From contig SCFE01000065.1 in assembly GCA_004352715.1 (NCBI GenBank), positions 843,112 to 907,111 of the forward strand: a DNA stretch of 64,000 nt, written 5' to 3'. Positions 1-11,544 of this stretch are shown here, one piece after another. Source of the stretch: Hofstenia miamia. Its lineage: Eukaryota; Xenacoelomorpha; Acoela. Below the pieces are notes generated by a model that saw nothing but the letters and a program-made list of their open reading frames with translations, made no database searches and had not been told where the DNA came from. How positions within the stretch are numbered: the first letter of the stretch is position 1; every line of letters starts with the position of its first letter. A program made the translations under genes and the position numbers.

Positions 1-478
1 ATAATTATTGATACTCTTTGTCATATTTGTGCAGCCACTTTACAGTGAAGTTATTTGTTGATTTTACTTTAAATAGACGTTTCTACTACTAACTAAAGCT
101 GTGTGCAGTGGATGGTCGGAGGTCGTTTTGATTTTGTGTACAGGAGAAACAAATTCCCTTCTAGGGGCATCATTCGTCTTATCTATTACCCAATCTGTTG
201 GCATCTACAGTGCTTCTAAGTTTGTACCTCTGTTTCTGTAAGATGGCCATTCCATATGGCTGATGCGTAAGTAATGTGTGGCAGAATTTAGGACTAAAAA
301 TATTATTCCTAGTATCTTCTGTCATAAAACAAGATGCAAAGGTTACTGATTTACTGAGAAAATAAACCTTCTGTATTGCCATTGATGTCTGCTTTCCAAA
401 AGACAAATTGCTATCTATGTAAATCCCCAGGTACTTCCACCATGAGACTTGTTCTGGTGTCACCTCATCAAGAAGCAA
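1..478 (-). pseudogene. Non-LTR retrotransposon RT, C-terminal fragment
   Basis: Reading the minus strand from 478, an open stretch contains SWWKYLGIYIDSNLSFGKQ, the conserved start of the region after the reverse-transcriptase catalytic core (KYLGxxxDxxL..) in CR1/jockey-type LINE ORF2. It continues through FCHTLLTHQPYGMAI to about 179, where a stop interrupts it. A similar reading (DAPRREFVSPVHKIKTTSDH) goes on to about 80. There is no catalytic core, endonuclease or tail. It is a dead 5'-truncated copy that may continue past the left edge. Confidence 0.7.
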
Positions 479-1647
479 AACTTACAAATTCCAAAGTTTA
501 GCAGCTTATTATTTTTCAAATTTGATACATTAATCTATACAACAAAAATCGATCCAATTTATATTTCATACATGATTACTATATTAAAATGTGATGTCTC
601 TAAATATTCAAATTCAGATAAATTCATTTAGAAAAGGCCGAACAAAGACAAATCTATACATTTATAATATAGAAATAGTGGTGCAACTAAGAATAAATAA
701 ATTCATTAATTAAAAAAAATGGTTCAAATAGCAAGTTAATTAAAAAAATATTCTATTTATTTCTAAAAAAATGGGTCACAATAATTAAATCTCTATTAGT
801 GTCAAAATATAAGTTTCTTGTTACTTATCAGCTAATCTATTTGACAAAATTCTAAAAAAAGGAAGATTCAAATGAATGAACAGTATGTTCATTTGTAATA
901 ATAATGCAATTAAAAGAGAATGACAAAAGATATTACTAAATTCAGATGAAATCATGCAACAGCTCTTAGAAATATTTTATAAATTTAAAGATAGCTTATT
1001 CAGAAAATAGAATATCAGACGTGGTACATATCAATGCAAAAATGTACTTGATCCAAAACGAAGTTTCAGATAAAGTGATTATTTCAAAACTGCATCAAGA
1101 AACAATTATCTAAGTATATCATCTTCTCTTATCAACTTAGAATTAATGACAAAGAATTTAACTACAATGAGCAAGTAGTTTTGAAACTAAAATTAAACAA
1201 GAATTATGATAATTTTTACCTCTGCAACAAATTCACATTTACTACTTAATAGTGGTTTTGTGCACTTTTTCAATTTATTGTAGAAAGCACTAATTTTAAT
1301 AAATAACAAATAATAAAAAAGCAATAAATTTTTTCAGTTAATTTGTTTTGAAATTAGTAAAATATTGACTAATGGAAATTTATGGATTACACATATTATT
1401 TAATTAATTGAAAAATATTTAGTTATGCTCATCCTTCTGGCTTAATTGAAATATTCAAATCGCACTATTTAATGTTTTATTGAATAAAAAATTTTAAGGC
1501 TTCTTATTGAAACATGTTTTTATGAAATATAATGCATTAGAGAAACTGTTTTTAACAGCAAATTGTAAATTTGATAATGCTGGAAAACAATAGCAGCGAT
1601 GAAGCGCAGAAACCCTTGCTGCGGTTCCATTTAATAATCTATTGTAT
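479..1647. other. A+T-rich DNA, nothing recognised
   Basis: This is plain A+T-rich sequence with short poly-A and poly-T runs. I see no exon, clear inverted repeat or element end. Confidence 0.6.
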
Positions 1648-2082
1648 GAAATATTCTGATTACATTGTTAAGCATCAATTTCTAACGAATTTCAAACATA
1701 TTTTTCTTTGCCTAAGATAGCTCATTTACACAAAAGAAAATTTAACTACAATTGAGAAACGTATAACATATCAGGGTTTAAATTCCTGATCTGAAATATT
1801 CTGATTACATTGTTAAGCATCAATTTCTAACGAGTTTCAAACATATTTTTCTTTGCCTAAGATAGCTCATTTACACAAAAGAAAATTTAACTACAATTGA
1901 GAAACGTATAACATATCAGGGTTTAAATTCCTGATCTGAAATATTCTGATTACATTGTTAAGCATCAATTTCTAACGAGTTTCAAACATATTTTTCTTTG
2001 CCTAAGATAGCTCATTTACACAAAAGAAAATTTAACTACAATTGAGAAACGTATAACATATCAGGGTTTAAATTCCTGATCT
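1648..2082. repeat. Tandem repeat, 3 x 145 bp
   Basis: Three head-to-tail copies start with gaaatattctgattacattg at 1648, 1793 and 1938. The units differ at only one or two sites, for example aacgaattt in the first and aacgagttt in the others. The near-identity suggests recent amplification. Confidence 0.92.
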
Positions 2083-2589
2083 AACTCTAGTTATTCTGTT
2101 CAAACAACAATTATTGAGAATCAACGAAAGCTCTAGTAATCTGAGCAATCAGTGACTAACATATGAAGTCGCTGACCAATCACTGAAATGAAAGTCTGGA
2201 AAATTCCATGTGACACTGCACGACTGAGTTAGAGAATTGCTGAAGATGAGTGCCAAGTAGCTTTGGCAGCCTTGCAGTTCTGTGAGTTTTTTTACATACC
2301 AATAAACACAAAAAAACAGTAAAAGACTGTTGCGTCACACAACAAAGACAACAGAATAAAACAGAGTAATAAATGTATTCGTAAGATACCCTCTAAAAAA
2401 AGGCTCAAACATACCAAATGCTAAGCTATACTAATTACCCAAATCTTTTAAGCACAAAATATGACGTTTCAATTAGAGTTATTCGAGAATGAGACCAATT
2501 TGAACTAATATTTATTCCAATAACAAAAATCGTGGAACAATATTCAATCAAAATTTATGATGTGCAACAGTTTTTGAGTCAATTCATTA
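2083..2589. other. Spacer, nothing recognised
   Basis: A+T-rich, single-copy-looking sequence between the 145-bp tandem repeat and a pogo/Tigger-type MITE. There is no coding signal. Confidence 0.5.
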
Positions 2590-3025
2590 CAGTGTGACCT
2601 CGCCTATTCGCGGTTCGCCTTTCGCGGCCCCGCATATTCGCGGGTTAAGAAAAGTTCCAATATGTGCAAATCTATTACGAGATAACCAAATGTGCTTTTC
2701 AAAGTTATTCAATTGCATCATTTAAAACTTTGTTAGTGAAGCGTCTTTTCCTCCAAAATCATGTATAATATTGAAGTAAAAAAATAAAATGTGTTTACAT
2801 TATCATTACAGAGAAACAAATAACCGTATGTATTATTGTAAAATATATAACCGTATTCAATACTGTTAGATTTTTACTGTATTAATGAGCAGAAGTATCT
2901 GTAGAGTGTTTGGGAAACATTTGGTAATGTATATAATATCATAAAACTGCATCCAATATTCGCGGTTTTTCGCTATTCGCGGAGGGGTAAGGAACGGAAC
3001 CCCCCTGAATAATGAGGTCATACTG
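2590..3025. mobile_element. pogo/Tigger-type MITE
   Basis: This 436-bp element starts CAGTGTGACCTCGCCTATTC, and its far end reads, in reverse complement, CAGTATGACCTCATTATTCA. Both ends are flanked by TA (2588-2589 and 3026-3027). TTCGCGG motifs fill both arms. CAG termini, a TA duplication and a TATTCGCGG-rich terminal repeat are typical of Tigger/pogo derivatives. There is no transposase ORF inside, so it is non-autonomous. Confidence 0.8.
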
Positions 3026-3027
3026 TA

Positions 3028-3938
3028 TGTGATAACTTCATTAAGTTTGATAAGACAGAATTTTGAGTGCTTGACGATATTAGTTTTTTTTATCATTCAA
3101 ATTGTTTTTTCTCCAAAATCTACTGATGAAAAAATGAATTAAAATTCTTACTCTACATTTTCTAAAATAGTATTTTTGCCATACACATATCAAGCTGCAA
3201 AATACAATATGTGCTCCAAAGAGTACTTGAATTGCCTACAGGTTGGTTGATGTTCTTAAACCTGTTCAAAAACCTTATTGAGATATTTATTGCACATAAA
3301 ATTTTTACAAAGCATTAAATAACCTTCCAAATATTAGTACTTGACGGTGATAGTAAATGAATTACTTGATGTTCTACCAAATTGTATATTTCTGCATCTT
3401 TTGTATCTTTTTCCTTATCAATTTTATCTACAACTACACTGTCTAATATGTTATTATCATTTCTGAAACTGTCTTCAATTAATTTACTGGTAACACCCAA
3501 ATTTTTGCATTGGACTCGTGTGACATCATCTTGATCTAATCTGTCCAATTATTTTAACAAAAAATACTTGGTTTAGAAAATTTTCTGGCTTTGCTCTTCT
3601 AAAGCATGTCTAATCCTTTACCTCTTTGAATTGCTCTTTATACATTTAAAAACTGTGGCAACAGATGTAACCAGAAAACAAAATTTCTCATTATTATTAA
3701 TTAATTAATAAAATATTAATAAGTAATCATTTGGAATATCGAATTTTTTAGTCAACTTGAAGTTAGATTTTTTTAAATCAAGCATTTCAAATAAATATTA
3801 TTGACTACTACTCAATTTAAAGAGGATGCGCAAAAATTGAAAAAAATACTACAAAAAGATATTGCATTCCCAGTGGATAAGAAGCCGCATCAATGTAATT
3901 ATTCTACTGAACATCCGTTCTTAATTACTTCGGCTGTA

Positions 3939-3941
<3 letters not shown>
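3028..3941. other. Mostly featureless; unassigned ORF at 3315-3548
   Basis: The minus-strand ORF 3315-3548 (77 codons, with KNLGVTSKLIEDSF and DKEKDTKDAEIYNLVEHQ) looks protein-like and lies downstream of the LINE at 5-7 kb on the same strand. I cannot place it in a family. The rest is plain A+T-rich sequence. Confidence 0.35.
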
Positions 3942-3973
<32 letters not shown>

Positions 3974-4554
3974 NNNNNNNNNNNNNNNNNNNNNNNNNNN
4001 NNNNNNNNNNNNNNNNNNNNNNNNNNNNNNNNNNNNNNNNNNNNNNNNNNNNNNNNNNNNNNNNNNNNNNNNNNNNNNNNNNNNNNNNNNNNNNNNNNNN
4101 NNNNNNNNNNNNNNNNNNNNNNNNNNNNNNNNNNNNNNNNNNNNNNNNNNNNNNNNNNNNNNNNNNNNNNNNNNNNNNNNNNNNNNNNNNNNNNNNNNNN
4201 NNNNNNNNNNNNNNNNNNNNNNNNNNNNNNNNNNNNNNNNNNNNNNNNNNNNNNNNNNNNNNNNNNNNNNNNNNNNNNNNNNNNNNNNNNNNNNNNNNNN
4301 NNNNNNNNNNNNNNNNNNNNNNNNNNNNNNNNNNNNNNNNNNNNNNNNNNNNNNNNNNNNNNNNNNNNNNNNNNNNNNNNNNNNNNNNNNNNNNNNNNNN
4401 NNNNNNNNNNNNNNNNNNNNNNNNNNNNNNNNNNNNNNNNNNNNNNNNNNNNNNNNNNNNNNNNNNNNNNNNNNNNNNNNNNNNNNNNNNNNNNNNNNNN
4501 NNNNNNNNNNNNNNNNNNNNNNNNNNNNNNNNNNNNTATATATATATATATATA
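3942..4554. repeat. (AT)n microsatellite holding an assembly gap
   Basis: An AT dinucleotide run stands on both sides of a 563-base run of N (3974-4536). The gap was probably caused by the microsatellite. Any ORF crossing it is an artefact. Confidence 0.9.
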
Positions 4555-4959
4555 TGTCTTTTTAATTCCTGTACATTACAACACGTTGCAATGTAAAAAG
4601 TGGTAGACAGTTTTCTATAGGAAACGTGGGCAAATTCCAGTTGATATATAATTGCTAGCACTATATATGAAAGATCTTCTGAAAATTATAGCATTGTACG
4701 TGGGCATAATTAATTTCCTTCGAGCTTACATCCTTGAAAATTGAAATTCATTATGTAACGGATGGCTGTTGTCATTTAAAATTTTATGACTGATTGCATC
4801 AAACCTTTTCCTGAAATTTGTGTTTTTTTGATTAATATACCCATTTTTAGCCATTTTTGTAGTTTTTCTAAGTAGTTGCAAAGGTTTTCTAAGTAGCTTT
4901 CATTGATTTTTCGAAGTAGCTGGTACCCATACTTCTAATGCATATAAGTAAATTGGACA

Positions 4960-5795
4960 TTATTTCCAAGAATTTTTTATCCAATTTTTCGAGACCAACA
5001 CTTCAATATTTTCCTCTCTCAATACATCATCCCAATTAGTTTCACTCAGCAACAACAATATTTTCTGTTGGTTATAGAAATTGAAACTGTTTGACTGTTT
5101 TATCCTATTTGGTACTTTATAACTACAGTCAATTTTTGGAATTAATATTAGGCTTAGGTGATACATCATATTTATATTTCCAAAATGTGTATTATATAAA
5201 ATATCCTAATAGTCAGCCTTTATGACATAAGCAACATCAAGTTGTGATAAAGAGGGTAGAAACGTATGTTTGTTTACAAGATTTACAAAATTAAAATATT
5301 GCAAACATTCAAGACTTTTTTGATTTGCATCTCCGATCACATATATAAGCGCACGTGGATATTTTGAAATACACATATTAACTGAATTCACGAGAATTGA
5401 TTGTGATCTCTACTTATTATGATCTGATGGCATGTATATGTTTACCAGAATAATAACAGGAAATCCGCCTGGAATGTAGGCAGGTCTACAAACAACAGCT
5501 AAAAGTTCAATATCCTTTTCAGATATTTCTATAAAATTTTTTGGCCGATTTCCGGCCCATTTCTTTTCTATGTAGATTATTAAACCTCCTCCTCCCAATT
5601 TATTTTGGAAATTTTGAATATTTCTTTCATTCCTGAACATGTAATAATTAATTTGCTCATTTAAAATATGAGCCGTTAATTTTGTTTCCTGTAACAGAAC
5701 TGAATTATACCCCATAAAGTTAATTATGAAATCAGTTTCAGAAAACTTTGATGGTAAACCACTGAAAATATTTGAGTAAATTAAGTGAATTCTTT
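4960..5795 (-). pseudogene. LINE ORF2: APE endonuclease and linker, broken
   Basis: Minus-strand reading from about 5795: RIHLIYSNIFSGLPSKF, then YNSVLLQETKL (the catalytic LQETxL motif of APE-type endonucleases), LGGGGLIIYIEKKW, ELLAVVCRPAYIPGGFPVII and LVNIYMPSDHN. After a stop near 5410 it continues at 5391 with ALIYVIGDANQKS (the GDFN-like motif) and LSQLDVAYV. The segment 5169-4960 (SETNWDDVL) matches the linker before the reverse transcriptase. It lies directly downstream of the ORF1 at 5.8-7.0 kb, so both belong to one CR1/L2-like retrotransposon. Stops at 5410, 5206 and 4960 and the absence of RT show it is dead. Confidence 0.8.
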
Positions 5796-5809
5796 TGCTT
5801 AGTCACAAG

Positions 5810-6990
5810 TCAATCACTTTCCACCTGAATCCATTTTTCGCGTTCTCTACGATAAAGATTTAAATTCATAACCTTTAGGTTAGCAGATTCAACTTTACCA
5901 GATTGAATTAATGCTCTCCGTTTCTTTAAAGTCTCATTTTCTTGTTTCTGTTCAGCTTTTGAAAGATATACCTTAAATTTAAAAGGATTAGAATTTTTAA
6001 GATTCGAAGCATTTTTTAGTACATTCTTTGCTAATATAGGCTCCCGGAGCCTAATTAGCAATGCCCGTGTTTTGTTTTTATTATATTTACCTAATCTATA
6101 TATATNNNNNNNNNNNNNNNNNNNNNNNNNNNNNNNNNNNNNNNNNNNNNNNNNNNNNNNNNNNNNNNNNNNNNNNNNNNNNNNNNNNNNNNNNNNNNNN
6201 NNNNNNNNNNNNNNNNNNNNNNNNNNNNNNNNNNNNNNNNNNNNNNNNNNNNNNNNNNNNNNNNNNNNNNNNNNNNNNNNNNNNNNNNNNNNNNNNNNNN
6301 NNNNNNNNNNNNNNNNNNNNNNNNNNNNNNNNNNNNNNNNNNNNNNNNNNNNNNNNNNNNNNNNNNNNNNNNNNNNNNNNNNNNNNNNNNNNNNNNNNNN
6401 NNNNNNNNNNNNNNNNNNNNNNNNNNNNNNNNNNNNNNNNNNNNNNNNNNNNNNNNNNNNNNNNNNNNNNNNNNNNNNNNNNNNNNNNNNNNNNNNNNNN
6501 NNNNNNNNNNNNNNNNNNNNNNNNNNNNNNNNNNNNNNNNNNNNNNNNNNNNNNNNNNNNNNNNNNNNNNNNNNNNNNNNNNNNNNNNNNNNNNNNNNNN
6601 NNNNNNNNNNNCGTTGTTTTTCACTCTCTGTAATACCTCGAATACGGATTTCTGAACTATGGTTTTGCACAAGTACTGAGTTGCTTTTAGTTTCTATCCT
6701 TTTAGTATTTTTTACAATTTCCGAATATTTCTTAATGTCTTTTACTGCTAATGAAACATCTTCACTTACGTGGGAGAAATCCATCTCAATCACTGGAAAG
6801 GTTGTCGAGGTACAAGGCTCACAACACCATAACAGGCTTCCACAAATATTTTGATTTCCATGTAAAATGCTTAACACAGATTTATTCATTTTTGAACAGG
6901 CTGAATGAAAAACACGTTTGCCTTTTGCACATTTTATTTTGTCAGAATTCGACTCTACCTTTTTGGCATATAGTACAAGTTTAAGAAAAT
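5810..6990 (-). pseudogene. LINE ORF1 with PHD-like finger, interrupted by N gap
   Basis: Minus-strand reading: near 6950-6800 a Cys/His pattern, KCAKGKRVFHSAC then LLWCCEPC, resembles the end of a PHD finger as found in ORF1 of CR1/L2-type elements. Then come a linker and, after the 506-base gap (6106-6611), a conserved ORF1 block: IYRLGKYNKNKTRALLIRLR, KNVLKNASNLKNSNPFKFKV and YLSKAEQKQENETLKKRRAL, ending VESD and stop at 5810. RLGK..KTRxLL followed by LS..EQ and LKKRRxL is the usual C-terminal signature of LINE ORF1 RNA-binding proteins. Gap length is unknown, so the reading frame across it cannot be trusted. Confidence 0.75.
6106..6611. other. Assembly gap inside LINE ORF1
   Basis: 506 N. 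Its left side ends in a TA microsatellite (tctatatatat), while coding sequence resumes at 6612. An element insertion or a repeat expansion within the ORF1 is likely. Confidence 0.9.
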
Positions 6991-8285
6991 TTTTCGTTTG
7001 TACAGTTTGAGCACATTGTATTCGAACTCAGGTTGGTAAGTGTTAATTGCTTCTATCCACAAGCAATACAAAAAGGCATTATGGAATATGGGTACTATAC
7101 AAAAACTTACCAGAAATTTTCTTCTTCTATCAGCTATAGGGAATGTGTTTCACCAAAAAATTAACAAAGAAGTTGCTGCAATCCAAATTCTAAGTTGAAC
7201 GTAATAGAAAATTCCCTAATGCACAGTGTTTGCAAGCAATTCGCAATATTATCGTAGCGATTGAGAAACACAACCGATCACGATGAAAGCAAATCTAATA
7301 TATATATATATATGTGTCGGTTTCATGCTCTGAAGACTAAAGAAGAAGAAATTTGTGAAATATCATGTGAAGGAAAACTAATGAATTGATCATTAATCCT
7401 CTTAATTTTCATTGTAATGGCTGCCTTTTTGAGAAATTTTGTTGCTTCAGCATCTTCATTCAGTATATTAAGGATGAAGACTAATCTATGGCTCTGATCT
7501 GATGGGAAGGGGGCTTACAACTAGAACGTGATTCTCTGAGATACATAGTCGAAGTTTTGGTTACTGCCATTCCTAATCTATTTTGATCCATGCCTAATAA
7601 TTGATCAGGTCTAGCTTGTCAGTTAGCAGCATGACCAGTCTCTTAACTAAAACTCTGGTTATGGCAACTGAATTTTATGCATTGTAGTTGTTTTCAAGAC
7701 AATACTTTATTTCAAATATTGTTTTTGATTATTTTTTTATAAAATATCATTCATTTTATAATTAAATTTCTTTACTTCTTTTTGAAATTTAAGTGCACAA
7801 AAATATCAAAAAATAAAAAATCAGTTTTAATGAGTCTATTTGAAAGTATTTTTCAGAATTACCTAAACAAAAATGTGCAATAGTTGGTCCCAGTATTGCG
7901 TCAACGCAATTCCTTTTACGTGTCTGTAGTTTTTTTAATTGAAAATGAAATGCATAAAATAAGATTCTTTATTTAGATATAGTAATTATATAACAAAAAA
8001 TTTTTCTGAATAATTTCATTAAATTTACAAAACATATACATAAATTACAAAAAACACATCTTCCAGACTATGGATATATTAAAATTACCATAGTACTATT
8101 TCATGATCTACCAGAAACAAAGATGGACGAGGGTGGGGTTTTACTCGACATTTAGAAAATAGCGGGTGTTTTGCGGGTGAATTTTTCTAACTGACATGCG
8201 GTGCGGTGTGGTTCCGAGCCCACTCACTGTGGGTGCGGTGTAATGCGGTTATAAAAAATTACACCCGCGTCCATATATGACCAGA

Positions 8286-8290
<5 letters not shown>
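6991..8290. other. Featureless DNA with short (AT)n and CCCGC-rich patch
   Basis: There is an AT run at about 7296-7312. From 8130 to 8275 the sequence is unusually rich in gcgggt and gtgcggtg motifs, like patches near 22540-22765 and 47885-47945. These may be ends of a degraded hAT-type family, but I could not pair inverted repeats or a target duplication. No coding signal was seen. Confidence 0.45.
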
Positions 8291-8321
<31 letters not shown>

Positions 8322-8637
8322 CACATAGGCTATTGTCNNNNNNNNNNNNNNNNNNNNNNNNNNNNNNNNNNNNNNNNNNNNNNNNNNNNNNNNNNNNNNN
8401 NNNNNNNNNNNNNNNNNNNNNNNNNNNNNNNNNNNNNNNNNNNNNNNNNNNNNNNNNNNNNNNNNNNNNNNNNNNNNNNNNNNNNNNNNNNNNNNNNNNN
8501 NNNNNNNNNNNNNNNNNNNNNNNNNNNNNNNNNNNNNNNNNNNNNNNNNNNNNNNNNNNNNNNNNNNNNNNNNNNNNNNNNNNNNNNNNNNNNNNNNNNN
8601 NNNNATATATATATAACATAGGCTATTGTCATTTAAA
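8291..8637. repeat. (AT)n microsatellite, gap and duplicated flank
   Basis: The string cataggctattgtc occurs after the AT run just before the 267-N gap (ending 8337) and again after the AT run that follows the gap (8605-8630). The gap is probably spurious: the same locus, read from two alleles, was placed twice. Confidence 0.75.
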
Positions 8638-8835
8638 TTACCCATGTATTTGAGGGAAATCCCAAGAAAATTCAACTCGGGTCTATTAGTTTGTTAACAA
8701 AAGTCAACAGAATGCTATCATTTTCTGACTTTTGATAGAAAATCGTAAATACATGGCTAGTTCTATAAATTTTATATATTTACTATATACTTAATATGTA
8801 CGTCTGCTAATCGAGGTTAACGTTAATTATCGCAG

Positions 8836-9090
8836 ATGGAATATTGGCGTGAAAGTCTTGTTTGTACGGCACCGGATAAGGATCCGAAAAACGGCCAAAC
8901 TACTTATATATTGATCCATTATTCAAAACCTCTCAATCCAGTATTGTGTAGGTTAGCAAAAAGTCGAATAGATTGCAACGTGGAATCAATTTTAAAAGAA
9001 TTGAAAACTAAAATATCACATCAATATCGAATATGTTCACTTGATGTTGTAAACTTGTACTTCAAAGTTCCTATAAATGATGCAATATAA
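8836..9090 (+). pseudogene. Reverse transcriptase fragment, Penelope-like
   Basis: An 84-codon frame reads VCTAPDKDPKNGQTTYI, HYSKPLNPVLCRLAKSRID, SILKELKTKI and then CSLDVVNLYFKVPINDAI. The last string matches the FDVxSLYTNVPxxxAI motif at the start of the RT palm in Penelope-like and related elements, in a setting different from CR1/jockey RTs. Nothing downstream of the motif remains in frame, and no GIY-YIG endonuclease is seen. Family assignment rests on one motif. Confidence 0.5.
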
Positions 9091-9689
9091 TTATTGAGAG
9101 AATAGAGCATCAAACGATACTTTGAAAACGCACAAAGAAACACACTTTATAAAGTCTTATAAGGAGGATGGTTTTGGTCCGATACTAGCAATTACTTAGA
9201 GGTCTAAGTTTCAAGATTTCATTATTGTAATAATGTCAGAATAAAATATCAGCTATTTTAAAGGATTGAAATGCAGTTTACTTTCGAAAAGAAACCATTA
9301 ATAGTTTGTCATTCCTCAAAAATTGGATTGAAAGAAAAAACAAGTTCATATCATCATAATACAAAAGCCAATGGTAATGAATCTAGCGATTAATTTCAAT
9401 TTAATGCATTGATATTTTCTTATTCATGACAATTAACAAGAACTTCAAATGTAAGTTTCATAGCTTTTAAATACTTGAACGCATATACAAATGACATATT
9501 AAGTACGAAAACAAAATTGGTAAAAACAGGTCATACATTTTAATTTAGTTTAATAAACAAAATCCGGTAAAGACGGTTCATGACATAGATTCGATTTTTT
9601 AAAGTGACAGCAACACTACACCTCTTTTGTTCCTAAAAATACACAAAATATTTCTCTGAATATTTATGGTTTACTTTGAATTTTGCAAT

Positions 9690-11012
9690 GAGTGCAGCAA
9701 TCTATCCGGAAACTATTATATCAATTTCTAAGAAAGGTAATCTCACAAACTGCTTTAAATATGAACCCATCTCGATTGCTAATCCAATTTACAAAATATT
9801 TGAAAAGAAATTTTTTTGAGCAAATAAATATGAGCTTCACAAAGTACAATATTTTCCAGAAAGTTGAAGTTGAATATTTCAGGATCTAATCAAATTCTGT
9901 GCTTTCCAATTTCATTAAATGTACAGAAAAGTTTCAATATTGCTTTTCGTTTTCTAAGTAGGTTCCGAAAATTTCAAGAGAGGAAAATTAATAGCTTGAA
10001 AATTCTAGACGACAAGGTTAGGGTTGTGTTTAGACTTAGGTTACGGTTCTTAGATTTTTAATGCCTTGAATGTTCCATCGTCTACTTCACACAGCGGCTA
10101 TAAACTTGCCTCAATTAAAAAATATATAGGGGTTTTGGAAAGGTTTTTTCCGATGGAAAAATGAAATATCTCATTAACGCTTTTATAGATTTCTTAAATT
10201 ATTATTTATTTAGATAGCTAAATATACTTAGTGTTAGAATATGTTCAGTAGGGGTATGACATTTTCACGACTTCATATGGCCATATAGCCATATCAGCTG
10301 AGAAATATTTTTTGATTTTTTTGCAACATCTCCCCCAGCAAAGAGCGTCTATATTTTCGTAATTATAGGTACAGCGGAATATGCGGTATTGGAAATCTGT
10401 ACACAATGGAAGTTGTATTGCAATAATAATGTATTTTATAATGGTGAGCTTTCACATTACATTGTTTAAATTAAATTTTTGGTTTAATTGGGCGATTAAT
10501 ACAATCTGTAGTAAAAACGATCAAAGTAATATCGAATCATTAGAATGCTTATTAAAATTAAATTGCCTCTTACTATTTTGGAAAAGACCTTTAGTAGAAT
10601 TACAGAAAAATATACACAAGCGAACTAAGACTTCTCACAAAATCAAATTATAAAGGAAATCTTTGAAAAATCATTTACCAATTTTACAATTGATTTATGG
10701 AACAAACTCCATCCAGATATTAAAGAAGAACGAAATTTCAATAAATTTGAAAAATCAGTAAAAATTTCATTAAAAGGAAGAAGATGCAACTACTTATCAA
10801 ATTATAGGACAAAGTCCATAAAATATTACAAAGCTATTGAACAATGAAAACCAACTATTTATATCCTCAATGACAATAAACTTTCGAAACCAAGACAAAG
10901 TACTTTTAGAACCAAGTTAATTTCTATCTATTATTTTAATTCTTCATAAGTGTTAATCACTTGATTTGTAAAAAAACAAAAGAATTAAATAAATAAATAA
11001 ATTAATAAAAAA
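9690..11012 (+). pseudogene. Decayed LINE ORF2 with (TAAA)n tail
   Basis: Plus-strand reading at 9700-9870: ETIISISKKGNLTNCFKYEP then ISIANPIYKIFEKKFFEQI, the K-G-...-NYRPIS-...-K-FEK block at the N-terminal side of LINE RTs. The palm is not readable between 9.88 and 10.6 kb. At 10650-10848 another frame gives FEKSFTNFTIDLWNKLHPDI and KEERNFNKFEKSVKI, the usual C-terminal end of CR1/L2 ORF2, with a stop at 10845. An attaaataaataaataaatt run at 10985-11003 looks like the 3' tail. Frames shift several times, so this is an old inactive copy. Confidence 0.65.
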
Positions 11013-11046
11013 GTGGCTATTTACTGATGCTTAGGAATTTACTCTT

Positions 11047-11544
11047 TTATATNAAATATTTGCAGGCTGCGTGGTAAAATGTCCTTTTATATAACTCAGT
11101 GCGAGCTGGAGGAAGGGATATCATGTGTCGGGTAGTTCGCGCTTGGCGTATTTCTTGGAACTTATGATACATTGGATGCTTCACGGCACTTTGAATTTTT
11201 AAAACTGTTTTTTCAAATCTTGTATAAAATAACTGATTCATCATATTTATTAAGTACATCTGGTCAACATGTGCAACAATGGAGAAAAACTTGATGCATT
11301 TTCTGAGTTTAGAACAAAGTCTTTTTTCAAGTCCAGGAACCCATACTTCGCAGGCATATAAAACAACTGAAGCGATGTACGTTTTAAAGATGAATTCTTT
11401 CGTATTATGATCCATAAATGTAACCAAGAAGGTAAGGGATTTAGTAATATAATTAACTCTGGCAAAAATAGAGTTATCATGTCTCTCCCAGGCTAACCGT
11501 AAGAACTTCTTAAGGAATTGTATTTTGGAAGCCTGAAAAAACAA
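11047..11544 (-). pseudogene. LINE RT C-terminal fragment
   Basis: Minus-strand ORF of about 165 codons: FLKKFLRLAWERHDNSIFAR, VNYITKSLTFLVTF, FIFKTYIASVVLYACEVW, VPGLEKRLCSKLRKC and MYHKFQEIRQARTTRH. The order thumb helix, then Y-x-A-S-V-LYACEVW, then a long basic C-terminus is that of LINE RT connection domains. A single N at 11053 marks a scaffold join, so its 3' end is unknown. It is convergent with the LINE ending at 11012. Confidence 0.7.

Noticed and set aside
3801-4661. Long ORFs spanning the first N gap on both strands
   Set aside because: They consist of (AT)n and undetermined bases; the same applies to ORFs through the gaps at 6106 and 8338.
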